Shown here piece after piece: positions 41,325-50,921 of a stretch of DNA of 64,000 nt. Position 1 is the stretch's first letter. The number at the start of each line of letters is the position of its first letter. Source of the DNA: Deltaproteobacteria bacterium (GTDB lineage: Bacteria > Myxococcota_A > UBA9160 > SZUA-336); contig JAJDAJ010000068.1 of assembly GCA_029261925.1 (NCBI GenBank), positions 1 to 64,000 of the forward strand, in the 5' to 3' direction. The notes below the pieces were generated by a model that saw nothing but the letters and a program-made list of their open reading frames with translations, searched no databases and was not told the origin of the DNA. Position numbers and translations under genes: made by a program.

Positions 41325-43453
41325 CGGGACCGCTGGCGGGCGTGCGCGTCGTCGATGCCTCGACGGGCATCGCGGGCGGGTATGCCGCGAAGCTGCTGGC
41401 GGACGCGGGGGCGGACGTGCTGCGCGTCGAGTCGGGCGAGGACGCGGCCGAGCCCGGGCTGCTCCAGCGGCACCTGCACGCCGCCAAGCGCGCCGGCGCC
41501 ATGCCCGACGAGGCCGACGTGCTGATCCGCGGCAGCGATACCGCGCCCGCCGCTCGCACGAGCGCCGGGCTGCACGAGCGCCACGGCGTCATCGTCACGC
41601 TCTCCCCGTTCGGCACGGGCGGCCCCTGGAGTGAGCGCAGCGCGAACGAGTTCACGCTGCAGGCCTGGTGCGGGAGCATGTCGATGCGACAGGCGCCCGG
41701 TCGGCCGCCGGTGATGGCCGGCGGCTCACCGGGACTCTGGGCGGCCGGCGCCATGGCCGCGCTGGGCGCCGCGGCCTTCCTCGGTCGCGGTGTCGAGCTC
41801 GACGTGTCGATCCTCGAGACCATGACCGCCATCTGGGGAACTCCCTCGCTGGAGGCGCAGCTCCTGCCGGGTCTGGGGCCGCCGCCGCGCGCGCCCGAGG
41901 TGCCGTCGATCGAGCAGGCCGCCGACGGCATGGTCGGCTTCGGCATCGTCACCGCCACGCAGTGGCGCGACTTCTGCGTGCTGGTCGAGAAGCCGGAGTG
42001 GGTGGACGATCCGCGGCTGACGACCATGGCCGGTCGCTACCAGCACATCGAGGAGGTGCGCGCCGGCATCGCCGGCTGGCTCCTCGAACGCCCGGTCGCC
42101 GAGGTCGTGGAGCGCGCCTCGCTGCTGCGGATCCCGGTGGTTCCGGTGGGCAATGGCGCGAGCGTCGCCGGCATCGAGCCCTACCGGGCCGGCGAGACGT
42201 TTCGCCACCACGTCAGCGGCGACTTCCAGGAGCCGCGCAGCCCGCTGCGCTTCGGTGCGGCGGGAATCCCCGCGCCGCCCCTGGCCTCGGACGCGACGGG
42301 CCCGCCGCTCGGCGGCGTGCGCGTCGCCGACTTCACGGCGTTCTGGGCCGGGCCGTACGCCACCCAGCTGCTCGGCCTGCTCGGGGCCGACGTGATCCAC
42401 GTCGAGTCGATGCGTCACCCCGACGGGATGCGGCTGCGCTCCGTGCGCACGCCCGGGGACGGCGACTGGTGGGAGTGGAGCCCGATCTTCCACGCGGTCA
42501 ACGGGTCGAAGCGCGGATTGACGCTCGACCTCGATCATCCCCGCGGCCTGGCGGCTGCGGAGCGGCTCATCGCGCGCAGCGACGTCGTGGTCGAGAACTT
42601 CTCGCCCCGCGTGATGGACGCCTGGGGGCTCGACGGTGCGGGCGTGCGGCGAATCCAGCCGCGCGCGGTGATGCTGCGCATGCCGGCCTTCGGGCTCGAG
42701 GGCCCGTGGCGTGACCGCACCGGCTTCCAGATGACCATGGAGCAGATGTCGGGGATCGCCTGGATCACGGGCTGGCCCGACGATCGCCCCTGGGTTCCGT
42801 ACGTCTGCGACCCGATCGCCGGCATCCACGCCGCGTTCGCGGCGGTCTGTGGACTGGAGCACCGCCGGCGAAGCGGCGAGGGGCAGCAGATCGAGGTGCG
42901 CATGTCGGAGGTCGCCACGGCGATCGCGGCCGAGCAGGTCGTGGAGTTCAGCGGCGCGGGCCGGCTGCTGACGCGCGCCGGGAATCGCGCGGCGGACGGC
43001 ACCCGGCAGGGCGTTCACGCGTGCCGGGACGGCGCGTGGCTGGCCGTGTCGGCCCCCGCCGGGGAGCTCGAGCGCGTGCTGGGAGACGAGGCGTCGGATC
43101 TCGAGGTCTGGTGTGCGGCGCGCGAGGTCGAGGAAGCGCTGCGCCAGCTCTGGGACGCCGGCGTCCCCGCCGCCCGGGTCGATCCGGGGCGCACTGCCCA
43201 CCTCAACCCGCAGCACGTGGCGCGTGGCTTCTACACGCGCTGCGTGCACCCGGTGGCCGGCCCGCTGCTGGTTCCGGGCCTGCCCCTGCGCGTCGCGGAT
43301 GCGCCGCCGCTCGAGCAGCGCTCCGCCGCGCCGACACTCGGCGAGCACAGCGCAGAGGTGCTGCGGGAGCTCGGCCTGGCGGACGCGGAGCTCGCCGAGC
43401 TGCTCGAGGCGGACGTGACGGGCGAGCGGCTCGCCGGCTCGCGGCCGATGTAG
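41321..43453 (+). CDS. Tandem family III CoA transferase (CaiB/BaiF), shortened N-terminal module
   Basis: 710 residues. Domain 1 (about 1-320) starts GPLAGVRVVDASTGIAGGYA but is about 70 residues shorter than normal and lacks the KRS segment; its catalytic position reads GGSPGLWAAG with no Asp. Domain 2 (about 328-700) is complete: VRVADFTAFWAGPYATQLLG, NGSKRGLTLDLDHP, and D497 in VCDPIAGIHAAF spaced correctly before GEGQ. So only the C-terminal half should form the aspartyl-CoA intermediate. GTG start at 41321 overlaps the carboxyltransferase-like gene; the track start at 41099 is a read-through of that gene. Linkage suggests it supplies or releases the CoA ester used by the carboxyltransferase pair. 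Confidence 0.82.
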   Translation: MTGPLAGVRVVDASTGIAGGYAAKLLADAGADVLRVESGEDAAEPGLLQRHLHAAKRAGAMPDEADVLIRGSDTAPAARTSAGLHERHGVIVTLSPFGTGGPWSERSANEFTLQAWCGSMSMRQAPGRPPVMAGGSPGLWAAGAMAALGAAAFLGRGVELDVSILETMTAIWGTPSLEAQLLPGLGPPPRAPEVPSIEQAADGMVGFGIVTATQWRDFCVLVEKPEWVDDPRLTTMAGRYQHIEEVRAGIAGWLLERPVAEVVERASLLRIPVVPVGNGASVAGIEPYRAGETFRHHVSGDFQEPRSPLRFGAAGIPAPPLASDATGPPLGGVRVADFTAFWAGPYATQLLGLLGADVIHVESMRHPDGMRLRSVRTPGDGDWWEWSPIFHAVNGSKRGLTLDLDHPRGLAAAERLIARSDVVVENFSPRVMDAWGLDGAGVRRIQPRAVMLRMPAFGLEGPWRDRTGFQMTMEQMSGIAWITGWPDDRPWVPYVCDPIAGIHAAFAAVCGLEHRRRSGEGQQIEVRMSEVATAIAAEQVVEFSGAGRLLTRAGNRAADGTRQGVHACRDGAWLAVSAPAGELERVLGDEASDLEVWCAAREVEEALRQLWDAGVPAARVDPGRTAHLNPQHVARGFYTRCVHPVAGPLLVPGLPLRVADAPPLEQRSAAPTLGEHSAEVLRELGLADAELAELLEADVTGERLAGSRPM

Positions 43454-43462
43454 CTCCGACGC

Positions 43463-45094
43463 TCAGGCGGTCTCGGTCTCGGTGAGGCCCAGCTCGGCGA
43501 TCGAGATCTCGCGCATGCGGAACTTCTGGACCTTCCCCGTCACCGTCATCGGAAACTCGCGCGTCAGGCGAACGTGGCGCGGGATCTTGAAGTGGGCGAT
43601 GCGGCCCCGGCAGAAGGCGCGGATGTCCTCGGCGTCGAGCTCCGCGCCCTCGCGGGGCTCGATCCACGCCATGATCTCCTCGCCGTAGCGGGGGTCGGGC
43701 ACGCCGATCACCTGCGCCTGCATCACGTCGGGATGCTGATGGAGGAACTCCTCGATCTCCCGGGGGTACACGTTCTCGCCCCCGCGGATGATCATGTCCT
43801 TGATGCGGCCGACGATGTTCACGTAGCCCGCCTCGTCCATGACGGCGAGATCCCCGGTGTGCATGAAGCCGTCGGCATCGATCGCCTCGGCGGTCCGCTC
43901 GGGATCGTTCCAGTAGCCGCGCATCACCGAGTAGCCGCGCGTGCAGAACTCGCCGCGCTGACCGCGCTCCACGGTCGCGCCGGTCTCCGGATCGACGATG
44001 CGGATCTCCACGTGCGGGTGTACGCGGCCCACCGTCGAGGTGCGCCGCTCGATCGGGTCACCCGCCGCGGTCTGCGTCGAGACCGGGGAGGTCTCGGTCA
44101 TGCCGTAACAGATCGCGACCTCGCGCATGTGCATGCGCTCGATCACCTCCTTCATGGTCTCGACCGGGCATGGCGCCCCCGCCATGATGCCGGTGCGCAG
44201 CGCCCTCAGGTCGAAGCGACCGAACTCGGGGTCCGCCAGCTCGGCGATGAACATGGTCGGCACGCCGTACAGACTGGTGCAGCGCTCCGCCTCGACCGTC
44301 TCCAGGACCGCGCGCGCGTCGAAGGCCGCGTCGGGGACCACGATCGTGGCGCCGTGCGTGGTCGCGCCCAGGTTCCCCATGACCATCCCGAAGCAGTGGT
44401 AGAACGGCACCGGAACGCAGATCCGATCCGCCGGCGTGTAGCCGCAGAGCTCGCCGGTGAAGAAGCCGTTGTTCAGGATGTTCCGGTGCGTGAGGGTCGC
44501 GCCCTTCGGGAAGCCCGTGGTCCCGCTGGTGTACTGGATGTTGATCGGGTCGTCCGGTCGCAGCCCGGACTCGCGCTCCGCCAGCTCCTCCGGGGACACC
44601 CGCTCCGCACCGTCGAGCAGCGACGTCCAGTCGTCGGTGTCGAGGAACACGCTGCGCTCCAGCCCGGGCAGCTGATCCGTCACGGCCTCGAGCATGGCGC
44701 GGTAGTCCGAGGTCCGGAAGCGCTCGGGCGCGATCAGCATGCGGCAGCCGGACTGGCGCAGCGCGTAGGCCAGCTCCTCGGTGCGGTAGGCGGGATTCAC
44801 GTTGACCAGGATCACACCCGCCCGTGCGGTCGCGTACTGCACCAGCACCCACTCGGCGCGGCTCGGGCTCCAGATGCCCAGGCGATCTCCGGCACGCAGC
44901 CCGGCGCCGATCAGGGCGCGTGCGAGCCGCTCGACCGCGGCGCCGAGCTGTGCGTAGTCGAGGCGCACGCCCTGGTGGCGGCAGACCAGGGCCTCGCGCG
45001 CACCGTGGGTGGCCACCGCTCGCGCCAGGTTCTCGCCGATGGTCTCCTCGAGCAGCGGGACGTCCGTCGGGCCGGATGTGTGTGCGAGCGCCAT
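43463..45094 (-). CDS. Acyl-CoA synthetase (AMP-binding ligase)
   Basis: 543 residues. [20 protein letters not shown] (P-loop), [48 protein letters not shown] and the catalytic Lys near [10 protein letters not shown] complete the ANL set. [17 protein letters not shown] and the overall length match the fatty-acid-CoA ligase branch that acts on medium-chain or branched acids. It makes acyl-AMP, then acyl-CoA. TAGAAT is 9 nt before the ATG with no Shine-Dalgarno, so the transcript is nearly leaderless. Divergent from the nitroreductase. Confidence 0.9.
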   Translation of the reverse strand: MALAHTSGPTDVPLLEETIGENLARAVATHGAREALVCRHQGVRLDYAQLGAAVERLARALIGAGLRAGDRLGIWSPSRAEWVLVQYATARAGVILVNVNPAYRTEELAYALRQSGCRMLIAPERFRTSDYRAMLEAVTDQLPGLERSVFLDTDDWTSLLDGAERVSPEELAERESGLRPDDPINIQYTSGTTGFPKGATLTHRNILNNGFFTGELCGYTPADRICVPVPFYHCFGMVMGNLGATTHGATIVVPDAAFDARAVLETVEAERCTSLYGVPTMFIAELADPEFGRFDLRALRTGIMAGAPCPVETMKEVIERMHMREVAICYGMTETSPVSTQTAAGDPIERRTSTVGRVHPHVEIRIVDPETGATVERGQRGEFCTRGYSVMRGYWNDPERTAEAIDADGFMHTGDLAVMDEAGYVNIVGRIKDMIIRGGENVYPREIEEFLHQHPDVMQAQVIGVPDPRYGEEIMAWIEPREGAELDAEDIRAFCRGRIAHFKIPRHVRLTREFPMTVTGKVQKFRMREISIAELGLTETETA

Positions 45095-45144
45095 GCCGGG
45101 GCGATTCTACGCGTCCGGACCGCGCCCGGCCGGGCCGTCTCGAC

Positions 45145-45150
45145 TATGCT
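45145..45150 (+). promoter_or_regulatory. Putative -10 box for a leaderless transcript
   Basis: TATGCT stands exactly 6 nt before the ATG at 45157, no Shine-Dalgarno. It lies in the 62-base divergent gap, where the minus-strand TAGAAT for the ligase also lies. Confidence 0.5.
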
Positions 45151-45156
45151 GCGACC

Positions 45157-45894
45157 ATGAGCTCCCGCCCGCTCTCCGAGATCGGCCTGATCGAGGGCAT
45201 CACCACCACGCGCGCGATTCGCCGCTACACCGACGAGCCCGTGTCGGATCAGGACCTGGCCGCGATCCTGTTCGCGGCCACGCGGGCGCCCTCGGGATCG
45301 AACCGCCAGCCCTGGCGCTTCATGGTGCTGCGCGACGATCCGACCTCGCGCGAGGCCAAGCGGCTGCTGGGCGACGTGGCCGTGCGTATCTGGGAGCTGA
45401 AGCGACGCCGCGATGGCTACGACCAGGGCTCGGGCCGCCGGGCGGACTCGCCCAAGTCGCGGATGGCCGGCGTGATGCAGTCGTTCGCCGAGCACCTCGC
45501 CAGCGCCCCCGTCGTGATCCTGCCCTGCTACCTGCGCTACCGGGAGCCGTCCCACTTCGAGGGCGCGTCGATCTTCCCCTGCTGCCAGAACCTGCTGCTG
45601 GCCGCGCGCGCTCGCGGCCTGGGCGGCGTGATGACCGGCTTCCAGGCGGGCTGCGAGGCGGAGCTGCACGCCCTGCTCGGGATTCCCGACGAGATCGTGA
45701 TCTCCGCCGCGATCCCGATCGGCCATCCGCGCGGCTCCCACGGCCCCGTGCGCCGGCGCCCGCTGGAGGAGTTCGTCTACGAGTCGCACTGGGGCCAGAC
45801 ACCGGCGTGGGCCGTCGACCCGCCCGGAACCCGTCACACGAGCGCGGGACCGCCCGGCCACCGCGCGCGCCTGGAGGGCGAGCCCACGCGCTGA
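45157..45894 (+). CDS. Nitroreductase-family FMN oxidoreductase
   Basis: 245 residues. TTTRAIRRYTDEPVSDQDLA and ATRAPSGSNRQPWRFMVLRD are the FMN-binding N-terminal motifs of the nitroreductase superfamily; RGLGGVMTGFQAGCEAEL and AAIPIGHPRGSHGPVRRRPL complete the fold. Typical members reduce nitro groups, quinones or enones with NAD(P)H. The C-terminal 25 residues (PPGTRHTSAGPPGHRARLEG) appear disordered. The track start at 44824 reads through the divergent ligase; 45157 is chosen. Confidence 0.88.
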   Translation: MSSRPLSEIGLIEGITTTRAIRRYTDEPVSDQDLAAILFAATRAPSGSNRQPWRFMVLRDDPTSREAKRLLGDVAVRIWELKRRRDGYDQGSGRRADSPKSRMAGVMQSFAEHLASAPVVILPCYLRYREPSHFEGASIFPCCQNLLLAARARGLGGVMTGFQAGCEAELHALLGIPDEIVISAAIPIGHPRGSHGPVRRRPLEEFVYESHWGQTPAWAVDPPGTRHTSAGPPGHRARLEGEPTR

Positions 45895-45944
45895 TGCCTC
45901 GCGGCCGTTGTGGGCGAGCGACCGCGGGGTACCCTCGACCGTGC

Positions 45945-46433
45945 ATGCCGCTGCGTACCCGCTGGTGGACGTTCTGGCTCCGCTTCAACCTGCGGGCCGC
46001 CTACTCGGCGGAGCGCGGCGCGGCACTGGCCTACGCCGGGCACGCGGCGTCCGCCAGCACGCCCGGACGGCGGCGCGAGATCGAGGAGATCCTGCGCGAC
46101 GAGCTGCGGCACCGCGAGCGCGTCGGTCGCATGCTCGCCGCGCTCGGCGCGCGTCCGTGGCGCTGGCTCGACCTGATCCTCGCCGGTGTCGGCAGCTGCG
46201 TCGCGTTCGGCTGCCGCTTCTGGGGCGACTGGGCGTCGGCCGTCGGGGCATCCGGCTTCGAGGTGAACGGCGCGGCCGAGTACCGCCGGGCGGCCCATTT
46301 CGCGCAGCTGCTCGGCCACGGCGCCCTCGCCGCCGGGATCCGCGAGATGCAGGAGCAGGAGGAGGCGCACGTGATCGTGCTGCGGCGCCAGGCGGCGGAG
46401 GTCCTCGCCGGGCTGCGCCGCGCCGCTCGCTAG
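45945..46433 (+). CDS. Ferritin-like diiron protein (COQ7-like)
   Basis: 162 residues. Four-helix pattern with diiron ligands in the order E23 (AERGAALAYAGH), E53xxH56 (RDELRHRERV), E112 (GAAEYRRAA) and E139xxH142 (QEQEEAHVIVL), the E..ExxH..E..ExxH layout of ferritin-like proteins including demethoxyubiquinone hydroxylase. A short hydrophobic hairpin (LDLILAGVGSCVAFGCRFWG) between helices 2 and 3 could touch the membrane, as in COQ7. It may be a quinone hydroxylase or a rubrerythrin-like peroxide protein. Start at ATG 45945; TACCCT lies 9 nt before. Confidence 0.65.
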   Translation: MPLRTRWWTFWLRFNLRAAYSAERGAALAYAGHAASASTPGRRREIEEILRDELRHRERVGRMLAALGARPWRWLDLILAGVGSCVAFGCRFWGDWASAVGASGFEVNGAAEYRRAAHFAQLLGHGALAAGIREMQEQEEAHVIVLRRQAAEVLAGLRRAAR

Positions 46434-46451
46434 CGCGTGGCTCGGTCCGGG

Positions 46452-46472
46452 GTTCTTCAGCAGCCTGCCAGC
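46452..46472. repeat. Single end of the inverted-repeat mobile-element family
   Basis: TTCTTCAGCAGCCTGCCAGC is the same end sequence as in the elements at 28127 and 32746. No matching inverted copy was found nearby, so this is a solo end or a heavily eroded element. It sits directly in front of the SDR at 46501. Confidence 0.5.
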
Positions 46473-46487
46473 GGCCGGCCTCCGGCG

Positions 46488-46493
46488 TATACT
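46488..46493 (+). promoter_or_regulatory. Putative -10 box for a leaderless transcript
   Basis: TATACT, one base from TATAAT, is 7 nt before the ATG at 46501 with no Shine-Dalgarno between. The solo mobile-element end at 46452 lies 16 bases upstream of it. Confidence 0.5.
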
Positions 46494-46500
46494 GCCGCGG

Positions 46501-47253
46501 ATGCCGGAACTGGACGGACGCATCGCGGTGGTCACGGGCGCCGCACACGGGATCGGACTCGAGATCGCCCGCAGGCTCGCGGCCGAGGGCGCGCGACTGG
46601 TGCTCGGCGACCTGAACGCCGACGGCCTGGAGAACGCCCGCAAGGAGCTCGAGGCCTCGGGCGCGGAGGTCCTCACCGAGGCCGGCGACCTGCGCACGGA
46701 GACCGCTGCGCACGCGCTGATCGATCGCGCGACGCGTGATCTCGGAGGCCTCGACGTGCTCGTGAACAACGCGGGCATCTGGGTCATCAAGTCGCTCGAG
46801 GAGACCAGCCCCGAGGAGTGGGACAGCCAGCTCGACACGAACCTGCGCGCGGTGTACCTGCTGGCGCGACGCGCGATCCCGGCGCTGCGCGCGTCGCCGC
46901 ACGGCGCGGTGGTGAACATCGCGTCGATGGCGGCGATCCGCTTCACCGTGCCCCACGTCGCGTACGCAGCCTCCAAGGCGGGTGTCGTCGCGTTCACCCG
47001 CGACCTGGCGGTGGAGCTCGCGCCCGATCGCGTGCGCGTGAACGCCGTCGCGCCGGGACCGATCGACACGCGCGGTCTGTCTGACGGCATGGCGGACGAG
47101 GTGGGCCAGAGGTTCCTGCTCGGGCGCATGGGTACGCCGCGCGACATCGCCGAGGCGGTGCTCTTCCTCGCCTCGGACCGCGCCTCCTACATCACGGGCG
47201 CGACGCTGCCGGTCACCGGCGGCGCCGAGCTGCGCACGCCGCCCCTCCTGTAG
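46501..47253 (+). CDS. SDR family oxidoreductase
   Basis: 250 residues, classical SDR. AVVTGAAHGIGLEIARRLA (cofactor), LVNNAGIWVIKSLEETSPEE, VVNIASMAAIRFTVPHVAYA followed by ASK (Ser, Tyr, Lys), and DRASYITGATLPVTGGAEL at the end. D43 at the end of strand 2 (VLGDLNADG) favours NAD over NADP. Role unclear; it ends 7 bases from the stop of the convergent CoA transferase. Confidence 0.88.
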   Translation: MPELDGRIAVVTGAAHGIGLEIARRLAAEGARLVLGDLNADGLENARKELEASGAEVLTEAGDLRTETAAHALIDRATRDLGGLDVLVNNAGIWVIKSLEETSPEEWDSQLDTNLRAVYLLARRAIPALRASPHGAVVNIASMAAIRFTVPHVAYAASKAGVVAFTRDLAVELAPDRVRVNAVAPGPIDTRGLSDGMADEVGQRFLLGRMGTPRDIAEAVLFLASDRASYITGATLPVTGGAELRTPPLL

Positions 47254-47260
47254 CCGGACC

Positions 47261-49714
47261 TCAGTCCTCCAGCGAGCGCACCACGCCATCGGCGTGCAGG
47301 CGCTCGATCTCCTGCGCGCTGAAGTCGAGCTCGCGCAGGATCTCGCGGGTGTGCTGGCCCACCAGCGGCGAGGGCCGCTGCACCTCCCCGGGCGTCTCGG
47401 ACAGGCCCACGAGGCAGCCGGGCTGCGCGAGCCGTCCGAGAGTCGGGTGATCGCAGGCCACGACCCAGCCGCGCTCGTACGCACCGGGGTCCTCGAAGAT
47501 CTCGCGCGCGAAGTCCCGCGAGGAGATCTCGCAGGGTACGCCGGCGCGGTCGAGCCGCCGCTGCCACTCCCCTGCCGGCGCTTCGGAAAACGCCAGCTCG
47601 AGGCGCTGCGCCAGGGTGGCGTCGGCCGGGCGGGCCGGCATCCACGGCGGCACGAAGCCGATCGCGTCGAGACCGGGCTCGCCGATCGCGCGCAGCAGGC
47701 CGCGCCACTCCGGCTCGGCGGTGACCGCGAGGCAGATCCAGCCGTCGTCGGCCGTGCGGTACAGCCGGTACAGCGGTCCGGTGCCGAGCTGCTGCGCGTC
47801 GATGCGAGGCCGCGCGGGACCGCGTCCGTCCGCGCCGGTCCAGGTGAAGGAGTTGAACAGCAGCGCGGCGAAGGCGATCGAGGTGTCCACCCGCTGCCCC
47901 GCGCCGCTGCGCTCGCGATGGTAGAGCGCCTGCAGCACCACGAGCGCCGACAGGGCGCCGTTGCCGAGGTCCCCCATGGAGTTGGGGTGCCACACGGGGC
48001 GCCCCCCCGCGTGCATGCCGCCGGCCTCGTACGCGGTCCCGGCCAGGGCATTCCCCATCTGGTCGGTGCCGGGCAGGTGCGTCCGGGGACCCTCGCGCTC
48101 CCAGCCCAGGGTGTGGCAGTAGATCAGCCGCTCGTTGAGCGCCCGCAGCCGCGGCTCGTCGATCCCGAGGCGCTCGGCCACGCCCACGCGCATGTTGTGG
48201 TGCACGACGTCGGCGCGCCGTACCAGGCGCTCGAGTACCTCGCGCGAGCCCGTGTGCTTGAGATCGATCGAGAGGCTGCGCTTGCCGCGCTCGACGCCCA
48301 CCGCCATCCAGTTGCCGAAGTCGAGACCCGCGCGGCTGCTGTTCACCTTGATCACGTCAGCACCCAGGTCCGCGAGCAGCTGCGCCCCGAACGGACCCGC
48401 CATGGCCAGGCCGAAGTCCAGCACGACCACGCCCTCGAGGGCCCGGGCCGGGGGCGCGCCGCGCCGCGCGGGTTCCGGGGTCGCGACCGGCTCGGGCAAC
48501 GAGCCGCTGTCGGCGCCGACGCGCGGGGCGGGTCCACGCACCGCGCCCGGCGTCGCCGACATGCCCTGCAGGATGCCCATCTGGCGGATCGACCCGTGGT
48601 CCGGATCCTCGAGCTCGACGATCGCCCCGTCGGCGAGCAGCGCCTCGTCGGCCAGCGCCTCCTCGGGGGAGCGGACCGGCGCGGCCCCGCGTCCCGCGGC
48701 GTGCAGCACCTCGAGCCAGCGGTCGCGCGGGAAGCGCAGGTAGTGCTGCGCGGTCCGCTCGCCGAGCTCCGCCTGCTGGCGCACCGCGTCCTCGTAGCTC
48801 AGGTCCGTCATGCCGCGCTGCGCCGGCGGCGTCAGCTCGCGCACCGCCTCCTCGTCGGGCTGCACCAGCCGATCGCCGCGCGCGGCCGCCGCCGCGAAGC
48901 CGTGGTCGATCGGCGGCCACTGGTGCAGCCAGCCGCCGTCGCTGCACTCGAACAGTCCCTTGGGCGCGCGGCGGTCGTAGTACCAGAGGCGATACCCCGA
49001 CTGCTCCGGGTTCTCGAGCTTCTGGTACAGGTGCCCGCTCTGGAGCAGCACGCCCTGCAGCAGCGACGTCTCCACGTGCTGTCCCCGTCCCGTGCGCTCG
49101 CGCACGTACAGGGCCGAGAGCGCGCCGGCGACCGCCAGCAGCGCCGCGCCGATGCTCGGCCACGGATGCGCCAGGAAGATCGGTCCCTCGCGATGGCCGG
49201 TCTGCTCGGCGCGCGGCGGGACCTCCCAGGCGGAGCGCTCCGCATCGATGCCGGCCACGTGGTCGGTCGGCGCCCCGAACCAGCCGCGCTGCTCCCACTG
49301 CATGCCGCTGCGCGCCGCGACCAGCGCATCGATCGCCGGGCGCTCGCTATGCGGGTTGTCGCGCCCGTAACCCGTGATCGAGACCTGCACGAGCCGCGGA
49401 CACGCCGGCGCGAGGCGCGGGTGGTCGATCCCGAGGCGCGCGCTCTCGCGCGGCGGGAGCTCCGTGATCAGCACGTCGGCGCCGGCCGCCAGCCGCAGCA
49501 GGCGCTCGCGCTCCCGCGCGCGCTCCAGCTCGAGCACCACGCTGCGCTTGCCGCGGTTCCAGACCGGCGATCCGGACAGCCGCCGCGTCGGGTCGCCCTC
49601 CAGCGGCTCGAGCTTGATCACCTCGGCGCCGTGATCGCCCAGGAGCATGCCCGCCATCGCCCCCGCCACGCCGCGCGAAATCTCCAGCACCCGGATCCCG
49701 TCGAGACTTCCCAT
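47261..49714 (-). CDS. Tandem family III CoA transferase (CaiB/BaiF), fused two-domain form
   Basis: 817 residues, two full modules (about 3-405 and 425-815). Module 2 has D582 in NSMGDLGNGALSA at the correct spacing to GAGQRVDTS, so it is the active half. Module 1 has Ser187 (HPWPSIGAALLA) where the Asp should be. The first module also carries an unusual 50-residue insert (YYDRRAPKGLFECSDGGWLH and following). The start is the ATG at 49714, 20 bases after the hydrolase stop; the track ORF runs on to 50923 through the hydrolase. The hydrolase and this gene form a two-gene operon. Confidence 0.85.
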   Translation of the reverse strand: MGSLDGIRVLEISRGVAGAMAGMLLGDHGAEVIKLEPLEGDPTRRLSGSPVWNRGKRSVVLELERARERERLLRLAAGADVLITELPPRESARLGIDHPRLAPACPRLVQVSITGYGRDNPHSERPAIDALVAARSGMQWEQRGWFGAPTDHVAGIDAERSAWEVPPRAEQTGHREGPIFLAHPWPSIGAALLAVAGALSALYVRERTGRGQHVETSLLQGVLLQSGHLYQKLENPEQSGYRLWYYDRRAPKGLFECSDGGWLHQWPPIDHGFAAAAARGDRLVQPDEEAVRELTPPAQRGMTDLSYEDAVRQQAELGERTAQHYLRFPRDRWLEVLHAAGRGAAPVRSPEEALADEALLADGAIVELEDPDHGSIRQMGILQGMSATPGAVRGPAPRVGADSGSLPEPVATPEPARRGAPPARALEGVVVLDFGLAMAGPFGAQLLADLGADVIKVNSSRAGLDFGNWMAVGVERGKRSLSIDLKHTGSREVLERLVRRADVVHHNMRVGVAERLGIDEPRLRALNERLIYCHTLGWEREGPRTHLPGTDQMGNALAGTAYEAGGMHAGGRPVWHPNSMGDLGNGALSALVVLQALYHRERSGAGQRVDTSIAFAALLFNSFTWTGADGRGPARPRIDAQQLGTGPLYRLYRTADDGWICLAVTAEPEWRGLLRAIGEPGLDAIGFVPPWMPARPADATLAQRLELAFSEAPAGEWQRRLDRAGVPCEISSRDFAREIFEDPGAYERGWVVACDHPTLGRLAQPGCLVGLSETPGEVQRPSPLVGQHTREILRELDFSAQEIERLHADGVVRSLED

Positions 49715-49734
49715 CGGGCCCCCGTCGGCGGCGC

Positions 49735-50706
49735 TCAGCCCCCGCCCCCGGCCGTGACCTCGAGGACGAAGCGCTCGAGCGCCTCGAAGTAGCGCGCGCG
49801 CCCCCTCCACCACAGATCGTTGTGTCCGGCGCCCGGGATGACCTCGATGCGCCGCCGCCGGGAGCCGAGGCGCGCGAGCGTCGACTCCGCGGACGCCAGC
49901 GGGATCAGCTCGTCGCGCTCGCCGTGGATCATCAGCACCGGGAGCTCGATGGAGGCGAGCTTCGCGTCGTGCGCCTCGAGCAACGCGACCAGGCCGGGAT
50001 CGGCCGGATCGAGCCCCAGCATCGCGGCGAGCCGCGAGAGCTCCCCCGAGCCGCTCTCGATCACCAGGCCGGCGAGGTCGGCGGCGTGGCGGGCAGCGAC
50101 CTCGAGCGCACAGTGCGCGCCCAGGGAGCGGCCCTTCACGATCAGCACACCCGGAAGGTCCAGGGCCCGCCGCCGCGCGAGCAGCTGCTCGAAGACCACG
50201 CCGGCGTCGCGCACCATCGCCGAGAACGTCGGGTGACCGTCGCTGCGCCCGTAGCCGCGGAAGTCGCTGACCAGCAGCGCGCAGCCGCAGTCGACGTAGT
50301 CGCGGGCGACGCCGTCGTAGTCGCCGACGACCTCGCCGTTGCCGTGGAAGAGCACGATCGTCGCGCGCCCGCCGGGGCACGGGTGCAGTCGTGCCGCCAG
50401 CTCCACGCCGTCCGCGACGGGGATGCGCAGGTCCGTCACGCCCTCCGGCGGCCGCGAAGGGTCCGGGCGCGGGTAGAAGATCTGCGCGCTGATGGCGTCG
50501 ACGGGTGAGTAGTCGAGCGGAGGTCCGGACACGCTCACGGTTCCCGTGTGTACCAGATCCGCGCGCTCCAGGCGCGCGAGCAGCGGGCACCGGGCGCGGC
50601 ACCTCACGGCGGCGGCCAGCACCGGCGCGGGCGGCACGATCCGCCCGGCGGTCCGGATCCACCGCGTCGACGCAGCGGCTTCCGGAGCGATCGCTGGCTC
50701 GCTCAC
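49735..50706 (-). CDS. Alpha/beta hydrolase
   Basis: 323 residues. IVLFHGNGEVVGDYDGVA carries the HGN oxyanion motif, KGRSLGAHCALEVA the Ser nucleophile, MIHGERDELIPLASAE the Asp and GAGHNDLWWRG the His. No signal peptide. It is like many small serine esterases or dienelactone-hydrolase relatives; substrate unknown. GTG start at 50706 (VSEPAIAPEAAAS) has GGAGGGCCT just before it. It is the first gene of a pair with the tandem CoA transferase, a combination that could release and re-activate an acid. Confidence 0.82.
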   Translation of the reverse strand: MSEPAIAPEAAASTRWIRTAGRIVPPAPVLAAAVRCRARCPLLARLERADLVHTGTVSVSGPPLDYSPVDAISAQIFYPRPDPSRPPEGVTDLRIPVADGVELAARLHPCPGGRATIVLFHGNGEVVGDYDGVARDYVDCGCALLVSDFRGYGRSDGHPTFSAMVRDAGVVFEQLLARRRALDLPGVLIVKGRSLGAHCALEVAARHAADLAGLVIESGSGELSRLAAMLGLDPADPGLVALLEAHDAKLASIELPVLMIHGERDELIPLASAESTLARLGSRRRRIEVIPGAGHNDLWWRGRARYFEALERFVLEVTAGGGG

Positions 50707-50921
50707 AGGCCCTCCGTTCCCGGCCCCCGTCGCGGCCGGCCCGTGGCCGGGGTGCGCTGGCCCGTAGCCGGACCGGGCGGCGGGACGCCCCGGCACTCCT
50801 GGCCGCACGCGGGCCGCAGCATGGAGCATGCGCGCTCGGGTATGCTCCGGTGCGCAGCGGATCTGCCCGCCGGCCGGCGGCTTCCGGCCGCGCGCCGGGG
50901 CGCGCGCAGGAGGAGGTCGAC

